From Rhodospirillaceae bacterium (GTDB lineage Bacteria; Pseudomonadota; Alphaproteobacteria; Rhodospirillales; UBA2165): DNA of 49,563 bases. The stretch is from assembly GCA_018674495.1 (NCBI GenBank), contig JABHAA010000093.1, forward strand, positions 1 through 49,563, read 5' to 3'. Under the pieces are notes generated by a model. That model did not search any database. It was not told the origin of the DNA and was given only the letters and a program-made list of their open reading frames with translations. A program made the position numbers and the translations under genes. Below are positions 17,941 to 26,257 of the stretch, piece by piece (positions within the stretch are counted from its first letter, which is position 1; each line of letters opens with the position of its first letter).

Positions 17941-18570
17941 TTATGCGACGTTCTGATAGGAAACGCTGGTGTCTGAAATGACCGGATTGTGCAGACCGCA
18001 ATTGTCGCGCACCCGTTCAAGCTGCTGAGATGTGATGACGATTTCAGCGGCAGCGGTCAGTTGCCTGCCAATACGTTTGGGCTCGCCCAGCAACACCGGA
18101 GAGCATCCGGCGCGGATAAGAAGTGACTTGATGATCGCCATGGGCATCACGAAAACATATCTGCCGATATTGTTGCGGAGCCCGTATTCCAGGCAACCGG
18201 CAATCAATTCGGCGGCGGCGCGGGTGCGCATCCCGGGTTCCATGTCCCGGTCGACGCCGATGCGCGTGGCTTCCCAGATATCGGGTGAATTGGGCAGAGG
18301 CCCGGAAGCCGCCAATTCGGGAAAAACCTCTTGCAACATGTAGGGGCGGGAGGTTGGCACCAGGCGCGTTGTCGCCCGCACGCTGCCGCCATTGTCGCGC
18401 CACAACAGATAGACCGCCGCCGGCGTATCGTACTGATCATATTCCAGTTGATTGAAATTGGGGACGTCCCATTGTTGGCGTTCGACAAATAGTTTGTATC
18501 GCAGGCGGTGATGCGAGGCCCATGCGTCGCCATAAAGATGTGCCGTTTCCCATGTGATGCAATCGATCAT
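17941..18570 (-). CDS. luxI: acyl-homoserine-lactone synthase, LuxI family
   Basis: A 209-residue autoinducer synthase that joins an acyl chain from acyl-ACP or acyl-CoA to S-adenosylmethionine. All the conserved LuxI residues are present: Arg24, Phe28, Trp34, Asp45, Asp48, Arg69, Phe83, Glu100 and Arg103, in VERQQW, LEYDQYD, TTRLVPTSRPYM and WEATRIGVD. GGGGA lies 6-7 bases before the ATG. The luxR-type gene lies upstream on the same strand, and a lux-box-like dyad lies 62 bases before the start, implying positive feedback. The acyl chain cannot be predicted. Confidence 0.95.
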   Translation of the reverse strand: MIDCITWETAHLYGDAWASHHRLRYKLFVERQQWDVPNFNQLEYDQYDTPAAVYLLWRDNGGSVRATTRLVPTSRPYMLQEVFPELAASGPLPNSPDIWEATRIGVDRDMEPGMRTRAAAELIAGCLEYGLRNNIGRYVFVMPMAIIKSLLIRAGCSPVLLGEPKRIGRQLTAAAEIVITSQQLERVRDNCGLHNPVISDTSVSYQNVA

Positions 18571-18632
18571 TGTAAATCCCCAATATCCATGACTAACAGT
18601 TTCAGGAAATCAGGTTTGCGGAGTACGGTCAG

Positions 18633-18650
18633 CCTACCTAGTCAGGCAGG
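18633..18650 (-). promoter_or_regulatory. candidate lux box upstream of luxI
   Basis: The 18-bp dyad CCTACCTAGTCAGGCAGG has 7-bp arms that match at 6 of 7 positions around a 4-bp centre, and it fits the NNCT-N12-AGNN consensus of LuxR-type sites. Its centre lies about 71 bases before the luxI ATG. If it sat near -42 the transcript would begin about 29 bases before the start codon. No strong -10 is visible there, which fits an activator-dependent promoter. Confidence 0.6.
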
Positions 18651-18697
18651 GGAAACGGGTTTCGATCAGGGCCGGGGCGGGTAAAACGGGATCAGGA

Positions 18698-19429
18698 TCA
18701 GGGGGTTATCATGCCCATGCGGATTGCTTTCACCACCGCGACTACGCGCGACGAGCATTCCAGCTTTTTCATGGCGTTCTTAAGATGGAAATTGACGGTG
18801 TGTTCGGACACCTTCAGGATCATGCCGATGTCCCACGAACTTTTGCCGCGCGCGCTCCATAACAGGCATTCGCGTTCCCGGGGCGTCAGCAACGCCGGCG
18901 CTTCAACCCTGCGGATGCCCAGCATAATCTCGGTGTAGGCGATGTGGAATTGCGATGACAACGCGGTGAGTTTGTCGGTTTGCTCAGGCTCACTTGCCGA
19001 CGCCTGATCGCGCGCCAGGCTGACCACCGCCACCTCTCCGAACGGACCATGGAGCGGTACAGTCACGCCTGATTTCAGACCGGCGTCTTCGGCTTCATCC
19101 ATAAAAAGCTGCTGCGCCGGTAAAAGCGCGTGCGTCGCCGCCAAATCCGACCAGCGAAACGGGCTCCGGTAGGACGCCGAGCGCAAGACAATCGGGTCAA
19201 TTTCCTGGTACTTCTGTTCAAAATAATGCGCAACCCACGTATCGGGATAGTTCAGCACGACGGCCGGCGCCTCATAGCGAGCGGCATTGTAAACCACGTG
19301 ATTGGTCAACGAGCCATAGGCGACATACGAACATCCTTCATCCGCCATCGCAGATTCAAATAGGGCAAATAACTCGCCCGAAGTGCTCGCCTGATTGGAT
19401 TGTTCAATGAAGTCTGCAAATCTGGCCAA
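18698..19429 (-). CDS. luxR: LuxR-family autoinducer-binding transcriptional regulator
   Basis: A 243-residue regulator. The N-terminal autoinducer-binding domain (about 1-165) shows YPDTWVAHYFEQKYQEIDP and SPFRWSDL, including the Trp, Tyr and Asp positions that line the acyl-HSL pocket. The C-terminal LuxR HTH (about 178-240) reads LTPRERECLLWSARGKSSWDIG and SEHTVNFHLKNAMKKL. The start is a TTG with GGAAG 5 bases before it. The upstream stretch carries a plausible sigma-70 promoter, and the cognate luxI follows on the same strand, with a lux-box-like site between them. Confidence 0.93.
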   Translation of the reverse strand: MARFADFIEQSNQASTSGELFALFESAMADEGCSYVAYGSLTNHVVYNAARYEAPAVVLNYPDTWVAHYFEQKYQEIDPIVLRSASYRSPFRWSDLAATHALLPAQQLFMDEAEDAGLKSGVTVPLHGPFGEVAVVSLARDQASASEPEQTDKLTALSSQFHIAYTEIMLGIRRVEAPALLTPRERECLLWSARGKSSWDIGMILKVSEHTVNFHLKNAMKKLECSSRVVAVVKAIRMGMITP

Positions 19430-19809
19430 TGGTACTTCCGATCAGTAAGCTAACGCATTGTCTGTGATGATTTGTTGCCTCGATTATCATAGTTTAAACA
19501 CGTATAAATTTCACTCCTAATTTTGGTTCGCAGTTGCATTAAACGGAAAATCCCGAATCCTGGACCCCTGTCAAAGCTGATAACTAGGCCGCCGGCGCTG
19601 CGGCACCCTATAATTTCTGAATGAGTGCTGCTGCTGCCGCATGCCGCTGCCGCTGGGCGTTCAATTCGGAGCGTGGCATGCCGGTCGGCTCCGGTTTGCG
19701 GGTGTAGATCGCGCCAAATCAACTATCCGTGCCGGGCGATTGCCCTTCGCCGCTGATTCTGCCATTATGCGCGTTAATTCATCTAAGCAATTGCGAGAGA
19801 ACGATAATT
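19430..19809. other. intergenic region between divergent luxR and tatA
   Basis: 380 bases without a supported gene. It holds the luxR promoter near 19486-19514 and must hold the promoter of the tat operon. A TATAAT hexamer at 19609-19614 on the plus strand has no matching -35. A short open frame beginning at ATG 19621 (28 codons, alanine-rich) has no ribosome binding site and is not called. Confidence 0.6.
19486..19514 (-). promoter_or_regulatory. candidate sigma-70 promoter of luxR
   Basis: On the minus strand GTGAAA (19514-19509, 4 of 6 matches to TTGACA) is separated by exactly 17 bases from TATGAT (19491-19486, 5 of 6 matches to TATAAT). The predicted transcript would start near 19479, about 50 bases before the luxR TTG. 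Confidence 0.45.
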
Positions 19810-20046
19810 ATGGGTACTTTCAGCATATGGCATTGGCTAGTCGTTCTGGCCGTTGTCCTGGTTCTGTTTGGCGGCAAGGGCAAAATCTCGTCGCTGATGG
19901 GCGATTTCGGCAAAGGCCTGAAATCCTTCAAAAAAGGCATCAAGGACGACGAATCGATTGAAGACAATAAATCCGAGTTCAGCGCAGAAAGTTCTGTTAC
20001 CGATGCCACCGAGGACCAAGATAAAAAGACCGCCGAACAGGCGTGA
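19810..20046 (+). CDS. tatA: twin-arginine translocase subunit TatA
   Basis: A 78-residue TatA. One N-terminal membrane helix ([20 protein letters not shown]) is followed by the [24 protein letters not shown] amphipathic helix with the hallmark FG pair, and an acidic tail. It oligomerises to form the pore that moves folded proteins across the inner membrane. The ATG at 19810 is chosen because the protein family begins here; upstream in-frame codons are not TatA-like. It opens the tatABC operon. Confidence 0.96.
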   Translation: MGTFSIWHWLVVLAVVLVLFGGKGKISSLMGDFGKGLKSFKKGIKDDESIEDNKSEFSAESSVTDATEDQDKKTAEQA

Positions 20047-20110
20047 TCTCTTCAAAATCGGCCTGAAATTCGCTTCGGCACTTGCGCTTCTAACGGGGCG
20101 GTAGATTATC

Positions 20111-20578
20111 ATGTTCGACATCGGCTGGCCGGAATTAATGCTCGTTGCAGTTCTTGTCATAGTGGTCGTGGGGCCCAAGGATTTGCCGCGCGTGATGCGC
20201 ACCGTCGCCCACTATGTGGGCAAAGCCAAATCCATGACCCGGGAATTTCGGGGCTATGTCGACGACATGGTCCGCGAAACCGAACTGGACGAGATCAAAA
20301 ACCAGATCCAGGCTGGCGCCGATCTTGATCCCGCCGCGCTGATGGAAAATACCATCGATCCCGACCACGACATCCAGGACGCCTTGGAGTTCGCCGACGA
20401 CGACTTCGACACCGGCGAATTCGACGCTGCAAGCGACAGCACCGAGTTTAGGCTGGATGATGTCGGCGGCGTCGATGATGAGGGCGCCGATACCGCGGAC
20501 GGGGCGGATGACGCCCAAACCAGCGAGCCGGTAAGCGCCGAAGAAAATACTGGCGGCTCGGAAAAAGTGGCGTCATGA
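20111..20578 (+). CDS. tatB: twin-arginine translocase subunit TatB
   Basis: A 155-residue TatB, which binds TatC to receive twin-arginine substrates. The N-terminus MFDIGWPELMLVAVLVIVVVGPKDLPR has the membrane helix with Glu8 and the GPKDLP hinge. It is followed by an amphipathic helix (VMRTVAHYVGKAKSM) and a very acidic, low-complexity tail (residues 80-155). The end overlaps tatC by 4 bases (ATGA), so the two are translationally coupled. Confidence 0.95.
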   Translation: MFDIGWPELMLVAVLVIVVVGPKDLPRVMRTVAHYVGKAKSMTREFRGYVDDMVRETELDEIKNQIQAGADLDPAALMENTIDPDHDIQDALEFADDDFDTGEFDAASDSTEFRLDDVGGVDDEGADTADGADDAQTSEPVSAEENTGGSEKVAS

Positions 20579-21402
20579 GCGAAGCGGCGGCGGCCACCAG
20601 TGACACCCAGAAAATGCCGCTGCTCGAACATTTGGTCGAGCTGCGCACGCGGCTGGTCAAATCCTTCATCGCCATCATTATTTTGTTTTTTGTGTGCTAT
20701 TTCTTTGCCGAAAATATCTACGGGTTTTTGGTGCAACCTTTGGCCGACGTCATGGCCGAGGAGGGGCGCCAGCGACGCCTGATCTACACCGCCCTGCACG
20801 AGGCGTTTTTCACCTACATCAAGGTATCGTTCTTTGCGGCGCTGTTTTTGTCGTTCCCTGTGATCGCGGCGCAATTTTGGAAGTTTGTGGCGCCGGGTCT
20901 CTACGCCAAGGAAAAACGCGCGCTGCTGCCCTATCTGGTTTTAACGCCGATCCTGTTTTTCACCGGCGGCGCCATTGTTTATTATTTCATTTTTCCCCTC
21001 GCCTGGAAGTTTTTCTTAGGGTTTGAATCGGCCGGTCTGGCAGGCGGCCTGCCGATCCAGCTTGAAGCTAAGGTCAACGAATATCTGTCTCTGGTGATGC
21101 GCCTGATTTTCGCTTTCGGCATCAGTTTCCAGCTTCCGATTCTGCTGACCCTGTTGGCGCGGGTCGGCTTTACCAGTGCCGACGGGCTGGCCAGCAAACG
21201 CAAATACGCCATCGTCGTCGCCTTCGTTGCTGCGGCCATTCTGACGCCGCCGGATGTGATCTCTCAGGTTGGTCTGGCTTTGCCGATCATTGCGCTTTAT
21301 GAAATCTCCATCATTGTCGTCCGCCTGATCGAGCGCAAAAAGGCCAAACAGGCGGAGGCTGACGATGACCCGGACGAGGAAACGGATTTTAATCAAAGTT
21401 GA
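20575..21402 (+). CDS. tatC: Sec-independent translocase subunit TatC
   Basis: A 275-residue polytopic protein with six membrane helices, the receptor for twin-arginine signal peptides. Canonical segments include MPLLEHLVELRTRL (cytoplasmic start with the conserved Glu), SFPVIAAQFWKFVAPGLYAKEKR and FGISFQLPILLTLLARVG, plus the late DVISQVGLALP. The acidic C-terminal tail is usual. It is the last gene of tatABC, and serS follows after 43 bases. Confidence 0.96.
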   Translation: MSEAAAATSDTQKMPLLEHLVELRTRLVKSFIAIIILFFVCYFFAENIYGFLVQPLADVMAEEGRQRRLIYTALHEAFFTYIKVSFFAALFLSFPVIAAQFWKFVAPGLYAKEKRALLPYLVLTPILFFTGGAIVYYFIFPLAWKFFLGFESAGLAGGLPIQLEAKVNEYLSLVMRLIFAFGISFQLPILLTLLARVGFTSADGLASKRKYAIVVAFVAAAILTPPDVISQVGLALPIIALYEISIIVVRLIERKKAKQAEADDDPDEETDFNQS

Positions 21403-21445
21403 TTTCCGGCTTGGGTGGATTTAGGCGGCGTTATTAGGGAATTCC

Positions 21446-22723
21446 ATGTTCGATATTAAAACCATTCGTGATGAGCCGGATGCGTTCGATGCCGGTATGG
21501 CCAGGCGCAAGCTGGCACCGCAATCAGATGCGCTGATCGCCATCGACAAGCGCCGGCGGGTCGCCCAGACGGCGGCCCAGGAATTGCAGACAAGGCGCAA
21601 TGCGCTGTCCAAGCTGATCGGCCAGGCCAAGTCCAAGGGCGAGGATGCAGCCGCCGAGATCGAAGAGGTGGCGCGCTCTAAAGATGCGCAAGCCGATGCG
21701 GAAAAAGATGCGGGCGCGGCGGGCGCCGAGCTGGATACGGTTCTGGCCGCGCTGCCCAATATTCCCGCTGGTGATGTGCCGGACGGCGCCGACGAGGATG
21801 ATAATAAGGAATTGCGCCGCTGGGGCGAGCCCAAGGAATTCGGCTTCGAGGCCAAGGAGCATTTCGACATCGGCGAAAATTTGGGGCTTATGGATTTCGA
21901 TACTGCATCCAAAATGTCCGGCGCCCGGTTTGTGATTTTGTCCGGCGCCTTGGCGCGCATGGAACGGGCACTGTCATCCATGATGCTCGATATGCATGCA
22001 GAAGAGTTCGGCTATACCGAGGTGAACCCGCCGGCCCTGGTGCGCGACAACGCCTTGTTCGGCACCGGCCAGTTGCCGAAATTCGCCGACGATTTGTTTA
22101 AAACCGACAACGATTATTGGATGATTCCCACCGCCGAAGTGCCGCTGACCAATATGGTGGCCGGTAAAATATTGAACGAGAGCGATTTGCCGCGCCGCTA
22201 TACGGCGATGACCTGGTGCTTTCGCTCGGAAGCCGGATCGGCGGGCAAGGATACAAGAGGCATGATCCGCCAGCACCAGTTCACCAAGGTGGAAATGGTC
22301 TCCATCGTCCATCCGGAAAAGTCGGACGCGGAGCATGCGCGCATGACCGGTATCGCCGAGGAAGTTCTGAAGCGGCTCGATCTGGCGTTCCGCACGGTTG
22401 TCCTGTGCACCGGTGATTTGGGTTTCTCGGCGCAAAAGACCCACGATATCGAGGTTTGGCTGCCTGGTCAGAACCGCTACCGGGAAATCTCGTCGGTCTC
22501 CAACTGCGGTGATTTCCAGGCCCGGCGCATGAACGCCCGCTTCCGGCCCAATGAAGGCAAGGGCACCCGCTTTCCGCATACGCTCAATGGCTCCGGCCTG
22601 GCGGTCGGGCGGACGCTGATCGCGGTGCTGGAAAACTACCAGCGCGAAGATGGCTCGGTGCAAGTCCCGGAAGTCTTGCGTCCCTATATGGGCGGGCTTG
22701 AGGTGATCAAACCCGATGCCTAG
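21446..22723 (+). CDS. serS: seryl-tRNA synthetase
   Basis: A 425-residue class II synthetase that charges tRNA-Ser and tRNA-Sec. The N-terminal long coiled coil (about 30-105) binds the tRNA. Motif 2 is seen in [28 protein letters not shown] and motif 3 in [19 protein letters not shown]. The ATG is preceded by AGGGA. Its last 8 bases overlap surE. Length is normal and it should be an essential housekeeping gene. Confidence 0.97.
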   Translation: MFDIKTIRDEPDAFDAGMARRKLAPQSDALIAIDKRRRVAQTAAQELQTRRNALSKLIGQAKSKGEDAAAEIEEVARSKDAQADAEKDAGAAGAELDTVLAALPNIPAGDVPDGADEDDNKELRRWGEPKEFGFEAKEHFDIGENLGLMDFDTASKMSGARFVILSGALARMERALSSMMLDMHAEEFGYTEVNPPALVRDNALFGTGQLPKFADDLFKTDNDYWMIPTAEVPLTNMVAGKILNESDLPRRYTAMTWCFRSEAGSAGKDTRGMIRQHQFTKVEMVSIVHPEKSDAEHARMTGIAEEVLKRLDLAFRTVVLCTGDLGFSAQKTHDIEVWLPGQNRYREISSVSNCGDFQARRMNARFRPNEGKGTRFPHTLNGSGLAVGRTLIAVLENYQREDGSVQVPEVLRPYMGGLEVIKPDA

Positions 22724-23537
22724 CGGCCCGCTCAAGCTGGCCTCGTCGCGGATCCTCATATCCAACGATGACGGCATTGGCGCACCCGGCATCAAGCGGC
22801 TGGAAAAGATCGCGGCGGGTTTCGGCGCCGAGGTGTGGGTGGTGGCGCCGGAAGAAGAGCAATCGGGCACCGGTCATTCCTTGACCCTCCGCCGGCCCTT
22901 GCGCATTCGCAAAATATCCGCCCGCCGCTTTGCCGTCGACGGCACGCCCACCGACTGTATTTTACTCGCCGTTAACCAAATCATGAAAGGCTCAAAGCCG
23001 GACTTGGTGCTATCGGGCATCAACCGGGGCAGTAACCTGGGTGAGGACATGACCTATTCCGGCACCATCGCGGCGGCTATGGAGGCGACGTTGCTCGGCG
23101 TTCCCGCGATCGCCTTGAGCCAGCGGGTTGCGTACGAGACGTTTAAAAGCGGCGGTGCTGTCGACTTCTCGGCGGCCGAAGGTTATGCGGCGCGTGTGAT
23201 CCGAAAATTGGTAACTATTGCGTGGCCCCGGGATGTGCTGATGAACGTGAATTTCCCCGCTAGGCCTGCCGCCGAAGTGAGCGGTATCGAGATCACCCGC
23301 GAAGGAAGGCGAAAAATTGGCGATGAAATCCTGGAAGGCTTTGATCCAAGGGGGGAGCCCTATTACTGGATCGGCAATCAGAAAACCTCGCCCACATATG
23401 CCAAGGGCACCGATCTGGCCGCCGTTCATGACGGCAAGGTTTCGGTGACGCCTTTGTCTTTGGATTTGACCCACCGGTCCATGCAGCGCCAGTTGAAGGC
23501 ACTATTTCCGGCGGGCCGGCGCGGGGCAAAGACTTGA
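22716..23537 (+). CDS. surE: 5'/3'-nucleotidase SurE
   Basis: A 273-residue SurE-type nucleotidase, a metal-dependent phosphatase of nucleoside monophosphates, active in stationary phase. The N-terminal motif [13 protein letters not shown] supplies metal-binding Asp18 and Asp19. [18 protein letters not shown] gives the Ser/Asn ligands, and [12 protein letters not shown] is the conserved core. The ATG lies inside the end of serS, and the stop TGA overlaps the TTG start of pcm, so the three are tightly coupled. The surE-pcm pairing is widely conserved. Confidence 0.96.
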   Translation: MPSGPLKLASSRILISNDDGIGAPGIKRLEKIAAGFGAEVWVVAPEEEQSGTGHSLTLRRPLRIRKISARRFAVDGTPTDCILLAVNQIMKGSKPDLVLSGINRGSNLGEDMTYSGTIAAAMEATLLGVPAIALSQRVAYETFKSGGAVDFSAAEGYAARVIRKLVTIAWPRDVLMNVNFPARPAAEVSGIEITREGRRKIGDEILEGFDPRGEPYYWIGNQKTSPTYAKGTDLAAVHDGKVSVTPLSLDLTHRSMQRQLKALFPAGRRGAKT

Positions 23538-24181
23538 ATTTCGATGATCGCAAGGCGCGTCTGGTGCTCGGGCTGCGTCGTGCCGGGGTGACCGACCGGG
23601 ATGTGATGGCGGCCATGGAAGCGCTGCCGCGCGAGCCGTTCGTGCCGCATGCGCTGCGCGCATCGGCCTATGAAGATACCGCTCTGCCCATCGGCCATCA
23701 GCAGACCTTGAGCCAGCCCAGTGTCGTTGGCCTGATGACCGAGGCCTTGCAAATCGGTGCGCGCATGAAGCTATTGGAAGTGGGCACCGGGTCCGGCTAT
23801 CAGACGGCTGTGCTGGCGGCTCTTTGCCGGCGCGTCTATACCATCGAACGTCACGCCGAGTTGCTGGCCGTCGCCGAGGCCCGGTTCGCCGAGATGAAGC
23901 TGCACAACATCGTCGCCAAGACCGGCGACGGCACCCTCGGCTGGCCGGCGCAGGCGCCGTTCGAGCGGATCATCGTCACCGCTGCTGCTGCCGACGTGCC
24001 GCCGGTTCTGGCAGATCAATTATCGGACGGCGGCGCTATGGTGGTGCCCATCGGCATCGACGATGCGTTGCAGACTATTCTCCGGGTCCGCCGTGATGGC
24101 GATGCGTTCGAGACCGAAGAGCTTTCCGATGTCCGCTTCGTGCCGTTGATTCCGGAAGAAGCGGGGCAATCGGTCGCTTGA
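23534..24181 (+). CDS. pcm: protein-L-isoaspartate O-methyltransferase
   Basis: A 215-residue SAM-dependent repair enzyme that methylates isoaspartyl residues in aged proteins. It has the SAM-binding motif LLEVGTGSGYQTAVLA and the upstream GHQQTLSQPSVVGLM segment, with the post-I motif VYTIERHAELL. The start is a TTG whose TTGA overlaps the surE stop. An ATG slightly downstream is out of frame, so TTG is the only sensible start. Length matches the family. Confidence 0.95.
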   Translation: MNFDDRKARLVLGLRRAGVTDRDVMAAMEALPREPFVPHALRASAYEDTALPIGHQQTLSQPSVVGLMTEALQIGARMKLLEVGTGSGYQTAVLAALCRRVYTIERHAELLAVAEARFAEMKLHNIVAKTGDGTLGWPAQAPFERIIVTAAAADVPPVLADQLSDGGAMVVPIGIDDALQTILRVRRDGDAFETEELSDVRFVPLIPEEAGQSVA

Positions 24182-24199
24182 GTTTAGCGGGGCATATGA

Positions 24200-25159
24200 A
24201 TGCCAGAATCGACAAACAATGCGCGCCGGGTTTTGGTCCTTTCGGGGGCCATGCTGGCGCTGGCCGCCTGTGGCTCCCTGCAGTGGCCACCGCCGGGGGA
24301 TGCCCGCCCCGGCGTTCGCGCGCCGGCGCCCAATAGCCGCGCCGCCCGCCGCCCGCCCCGAGCCGTCGCCAAACCCGCGGCGCCGATCCAGGTCCGCGTC
24401 AAGGCGGGCGAGACCTTGTTCATCCTGTCCCGCCGCCATGGAATTTCGGCGCGTGCTATCATCGATGCCAACCGGCTGCGCCCGCCTTATCGCCTGGCAC
24501 CGGGGGTGCGCCTGAAAATTCCGGCCCCGCGCCAATACCAAGTGGCCCGGGGCGACACGCTCTATGGCATCTCGCGGCGCTTCGGCGTTGATGCGTTTGA
24601 GCTGGCCCGCCTCAATCGCCTGGCGCCGCCCTACAATATCTATAGCGGCCAGACGTTGTCGTTGCCCGGCGCCCTGGCGCCAACGCCCGCATCCGCGCTG
24701 GCGGATGCAAAATCGAGGCCGAAGCCTGCCGCCAAGCCGCCGCCGTCCACCAGGATCGCCAAATCCAAGGGGCGCTTCATCTGGCCGCTCAGGGGGCGCA
24801 TCCTGTCGAGCTATGGGCCCAAGGGCGAAGGCTTGCACAATGACGGCATCAATATCGCGGCGCCGCGTGGATCGCCCGTCCATGCCGCCGGGTCCGGCAC
24901 TGTCGCTTACGCCGGCAACGAGTTGCGCGGCTTCGGTAATTTGTTGCTGATCCGCCATGCCGGCGGCTGGGTGACGGCTTACGCCCATAACCAAAAGCTG
25001 CTCGTTCAGCGCGGCCAGAAGGTGCGCCGGGGCCAGGCCATCGCCCGTGTCGGCTCGACCGGCAGCGTCGTTAAACCGCAGCTTCATTTCGAGATTAGGC
25101 GCGGCCGCCGCGCCATCAATCCGGCCCGGCAACTGGCCGCGGCCCCCAGGGCGTCTTAG
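24200..25159 (+). CDS. LysM-M23 (NlpD/DipM-like) lipoprotein, degenerate active site
   Basis: A 319-residue outer-envelope lipoprotein. Lipobox LAAC (Cys24), two LysM peptidoglycan-binding domains (about 64-108 and 112-157), a Pro-rich linker, and an M23-like domain (about 190-310). The zinc site is altered: the HxxxD motif reads HNDGIN, so the Asp position is Asn218, and the first His of H-x-H is Gln294 (QLHFE). A catalytic endopeptidase is therefore unlikely. By analogy with NlpD, EnvC and DipM it may activate amidases at division. It follows pcm after 18 bases. Confidence 0.92.
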   Translation: MPESTNNARRVLVLSGAMLALAACGSLQWPPPGDARPGVRAPAPNSRAARRPPRAVAKPAAPIQVRVKAGETLFILSRRHGISARAIIDANRLRPPYRLAPGVRLKIPAPRQYQVARGDTLYGISRRFGVDAFELARLNRLAPPYNIYSGQTLSLPGALAPTPASALADAKSRPKPAAKPPPSTRIAKSKGRFIWPLRGRILSSYGPKGEGLHNDGINIAAPRGSPVHAAGSGTVAYAGNELRGFGNLLLIRHAGGWVTAYAHNQKLLVQRGQKVRRGQAIARVGSTGSVVKPQLHFEIRRGRRAINPARQLAAAPRAS

Positions 25160-25178
25160 CCTTATTGTATTGGCGTGA

Positions 25179-26048
25179 TCAGTTGCCGCCGGGCTCGATA
25201 TTTTTGCCCAGGCGTCCGGCGAGGTCCTGCACATACTGCCAGGCAACCCGGCCCGAGCGCGCGCCCCTGGTCATCGACCATTCCAGCGCCTCGGCGCGCA
25301 ATTGATCGGCCTCGATCTCCAGGCCGAAGCGCTCCACATAGCCCTCGATAATCTCGAAATAGGTGTCCTGGCGCACCGGGTGGAAGCCGAGCCATAGGCC
25401 GAAGCGATCCGACAGCGAGACCTTTTCCTCCACCGCCTCGGACGGTGATATAGCCGACGAGCGCTCGTTCTCGATCATGTCGCGGCGCATCAGGTGGCGC
25501 CGGTTGGAGGTGGCGTAGAACAAAATATTGCGGGGCCGGCCCTCGATGCCGCCTTCGAGCATGGCTTTCAACGATTTGAAGCTGGTATCCTCGGCCTCGA
25601 AGGACAGATCATCGCAATATAACAGGCAGCGGCGAGAGCTGGCGCGCAGCAATGCCAACAGGCGGGGCAGGGACGGAATGTCTTCCCGATGAATCTCAAC
25701 CAGTGCCAGCTTGTCTTCACCGGTGGCGTTTATTTCGGCATGCAGGGCTTTGACCAGGGAGCTTTTACCGGTGCCCCTTGCGCCCCACAGAAGCGCGTTG
25801 TTGGCCGACAAACCGGCGGCGAAGCGCTGGGTATTGGCCAACAAGGTGTCGCGCTGCTGCTCGATGCCGCAGAGCAGATCAAGATCGATACGGTTGACCT
25901 GATGCACCGGTTCCAGCGCGTCTGGCTCCGTATGCCAGACAAAGGCATCGGCGCAATCGATATCGAAGGCGGGCGCAATTGCCGGGGAGAGCCGGTCAAG
26001 GGCATCGGCTATGCGTTCCAATAGAGGGCGCAGATCGTCGTCGGCCAT
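25179..26048 (-). CDS. DUF815-family P-loop ATPase
   Basis: A 289-residue ATPase of the DUF815 family, AAA+-like. Walker A is GARGTGKSS (89-97) and Walker B LLYCDDL lies near 142-148. The RPRNILFYATSNRRHLM stretch is a sensor 1-type segment and SDRFGLWLGFHPVR is a family signature. The biological role is unknown. In alphaproteobacteria it commonly sits between the M23 lipoprotein and yajC, as here, but on the opposite strand. Confidence 0.93.
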   Translation of the reverse strand: MADDDLRPLLERIADALDRLSPAIAPAFDIDCADAFVWHTEPDALEPVHQVNRIDLDLLCGIEQQRDTLLANTQRFAAGLSANNALLWGARGTGKSSLVKALHAEINATGEDKLALVEIHREDIPSLPRLLALLRASSRRCLLYCDDLSFEAEDTSFKSLKAMLEGGIEGRPRNILFYATSNRRHLMRRDMIENERSSAISPSEAVEEKVSLSDRFGLWLGFHPVRQDTYFEIIEGYVERFGLEIEADQLRAEALEWSMTRGARSGRVAWQYVQDLAGRLGKNIEPGGN

Positions 26049-26257
26049 GGTCGTTCCGTTTTCATTTCAAGATTCGCGGGACACTACCAAATTCCTCACT
26101 ATCGTCAATGGCGGGGCGCGGGTGGCTTAAATTACCTCTTGCATCCCCCCTCGAAACCAGTGAAATTAGACCTAGGGAAAACCACGATAATAAATTTTTG
26201 GCATAAGTAGCCGTGGCTCTTGAGGAATAGCGCGTAACGTCATTATAGGAGGCGACT

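Noticed and set aside
19450..19722. 90-codon minus-strand frame between luxR and tatA
   Set aside because: No ribosome binding site or recognisable sequence, and it overlaps the promoter-like elements of luxR.
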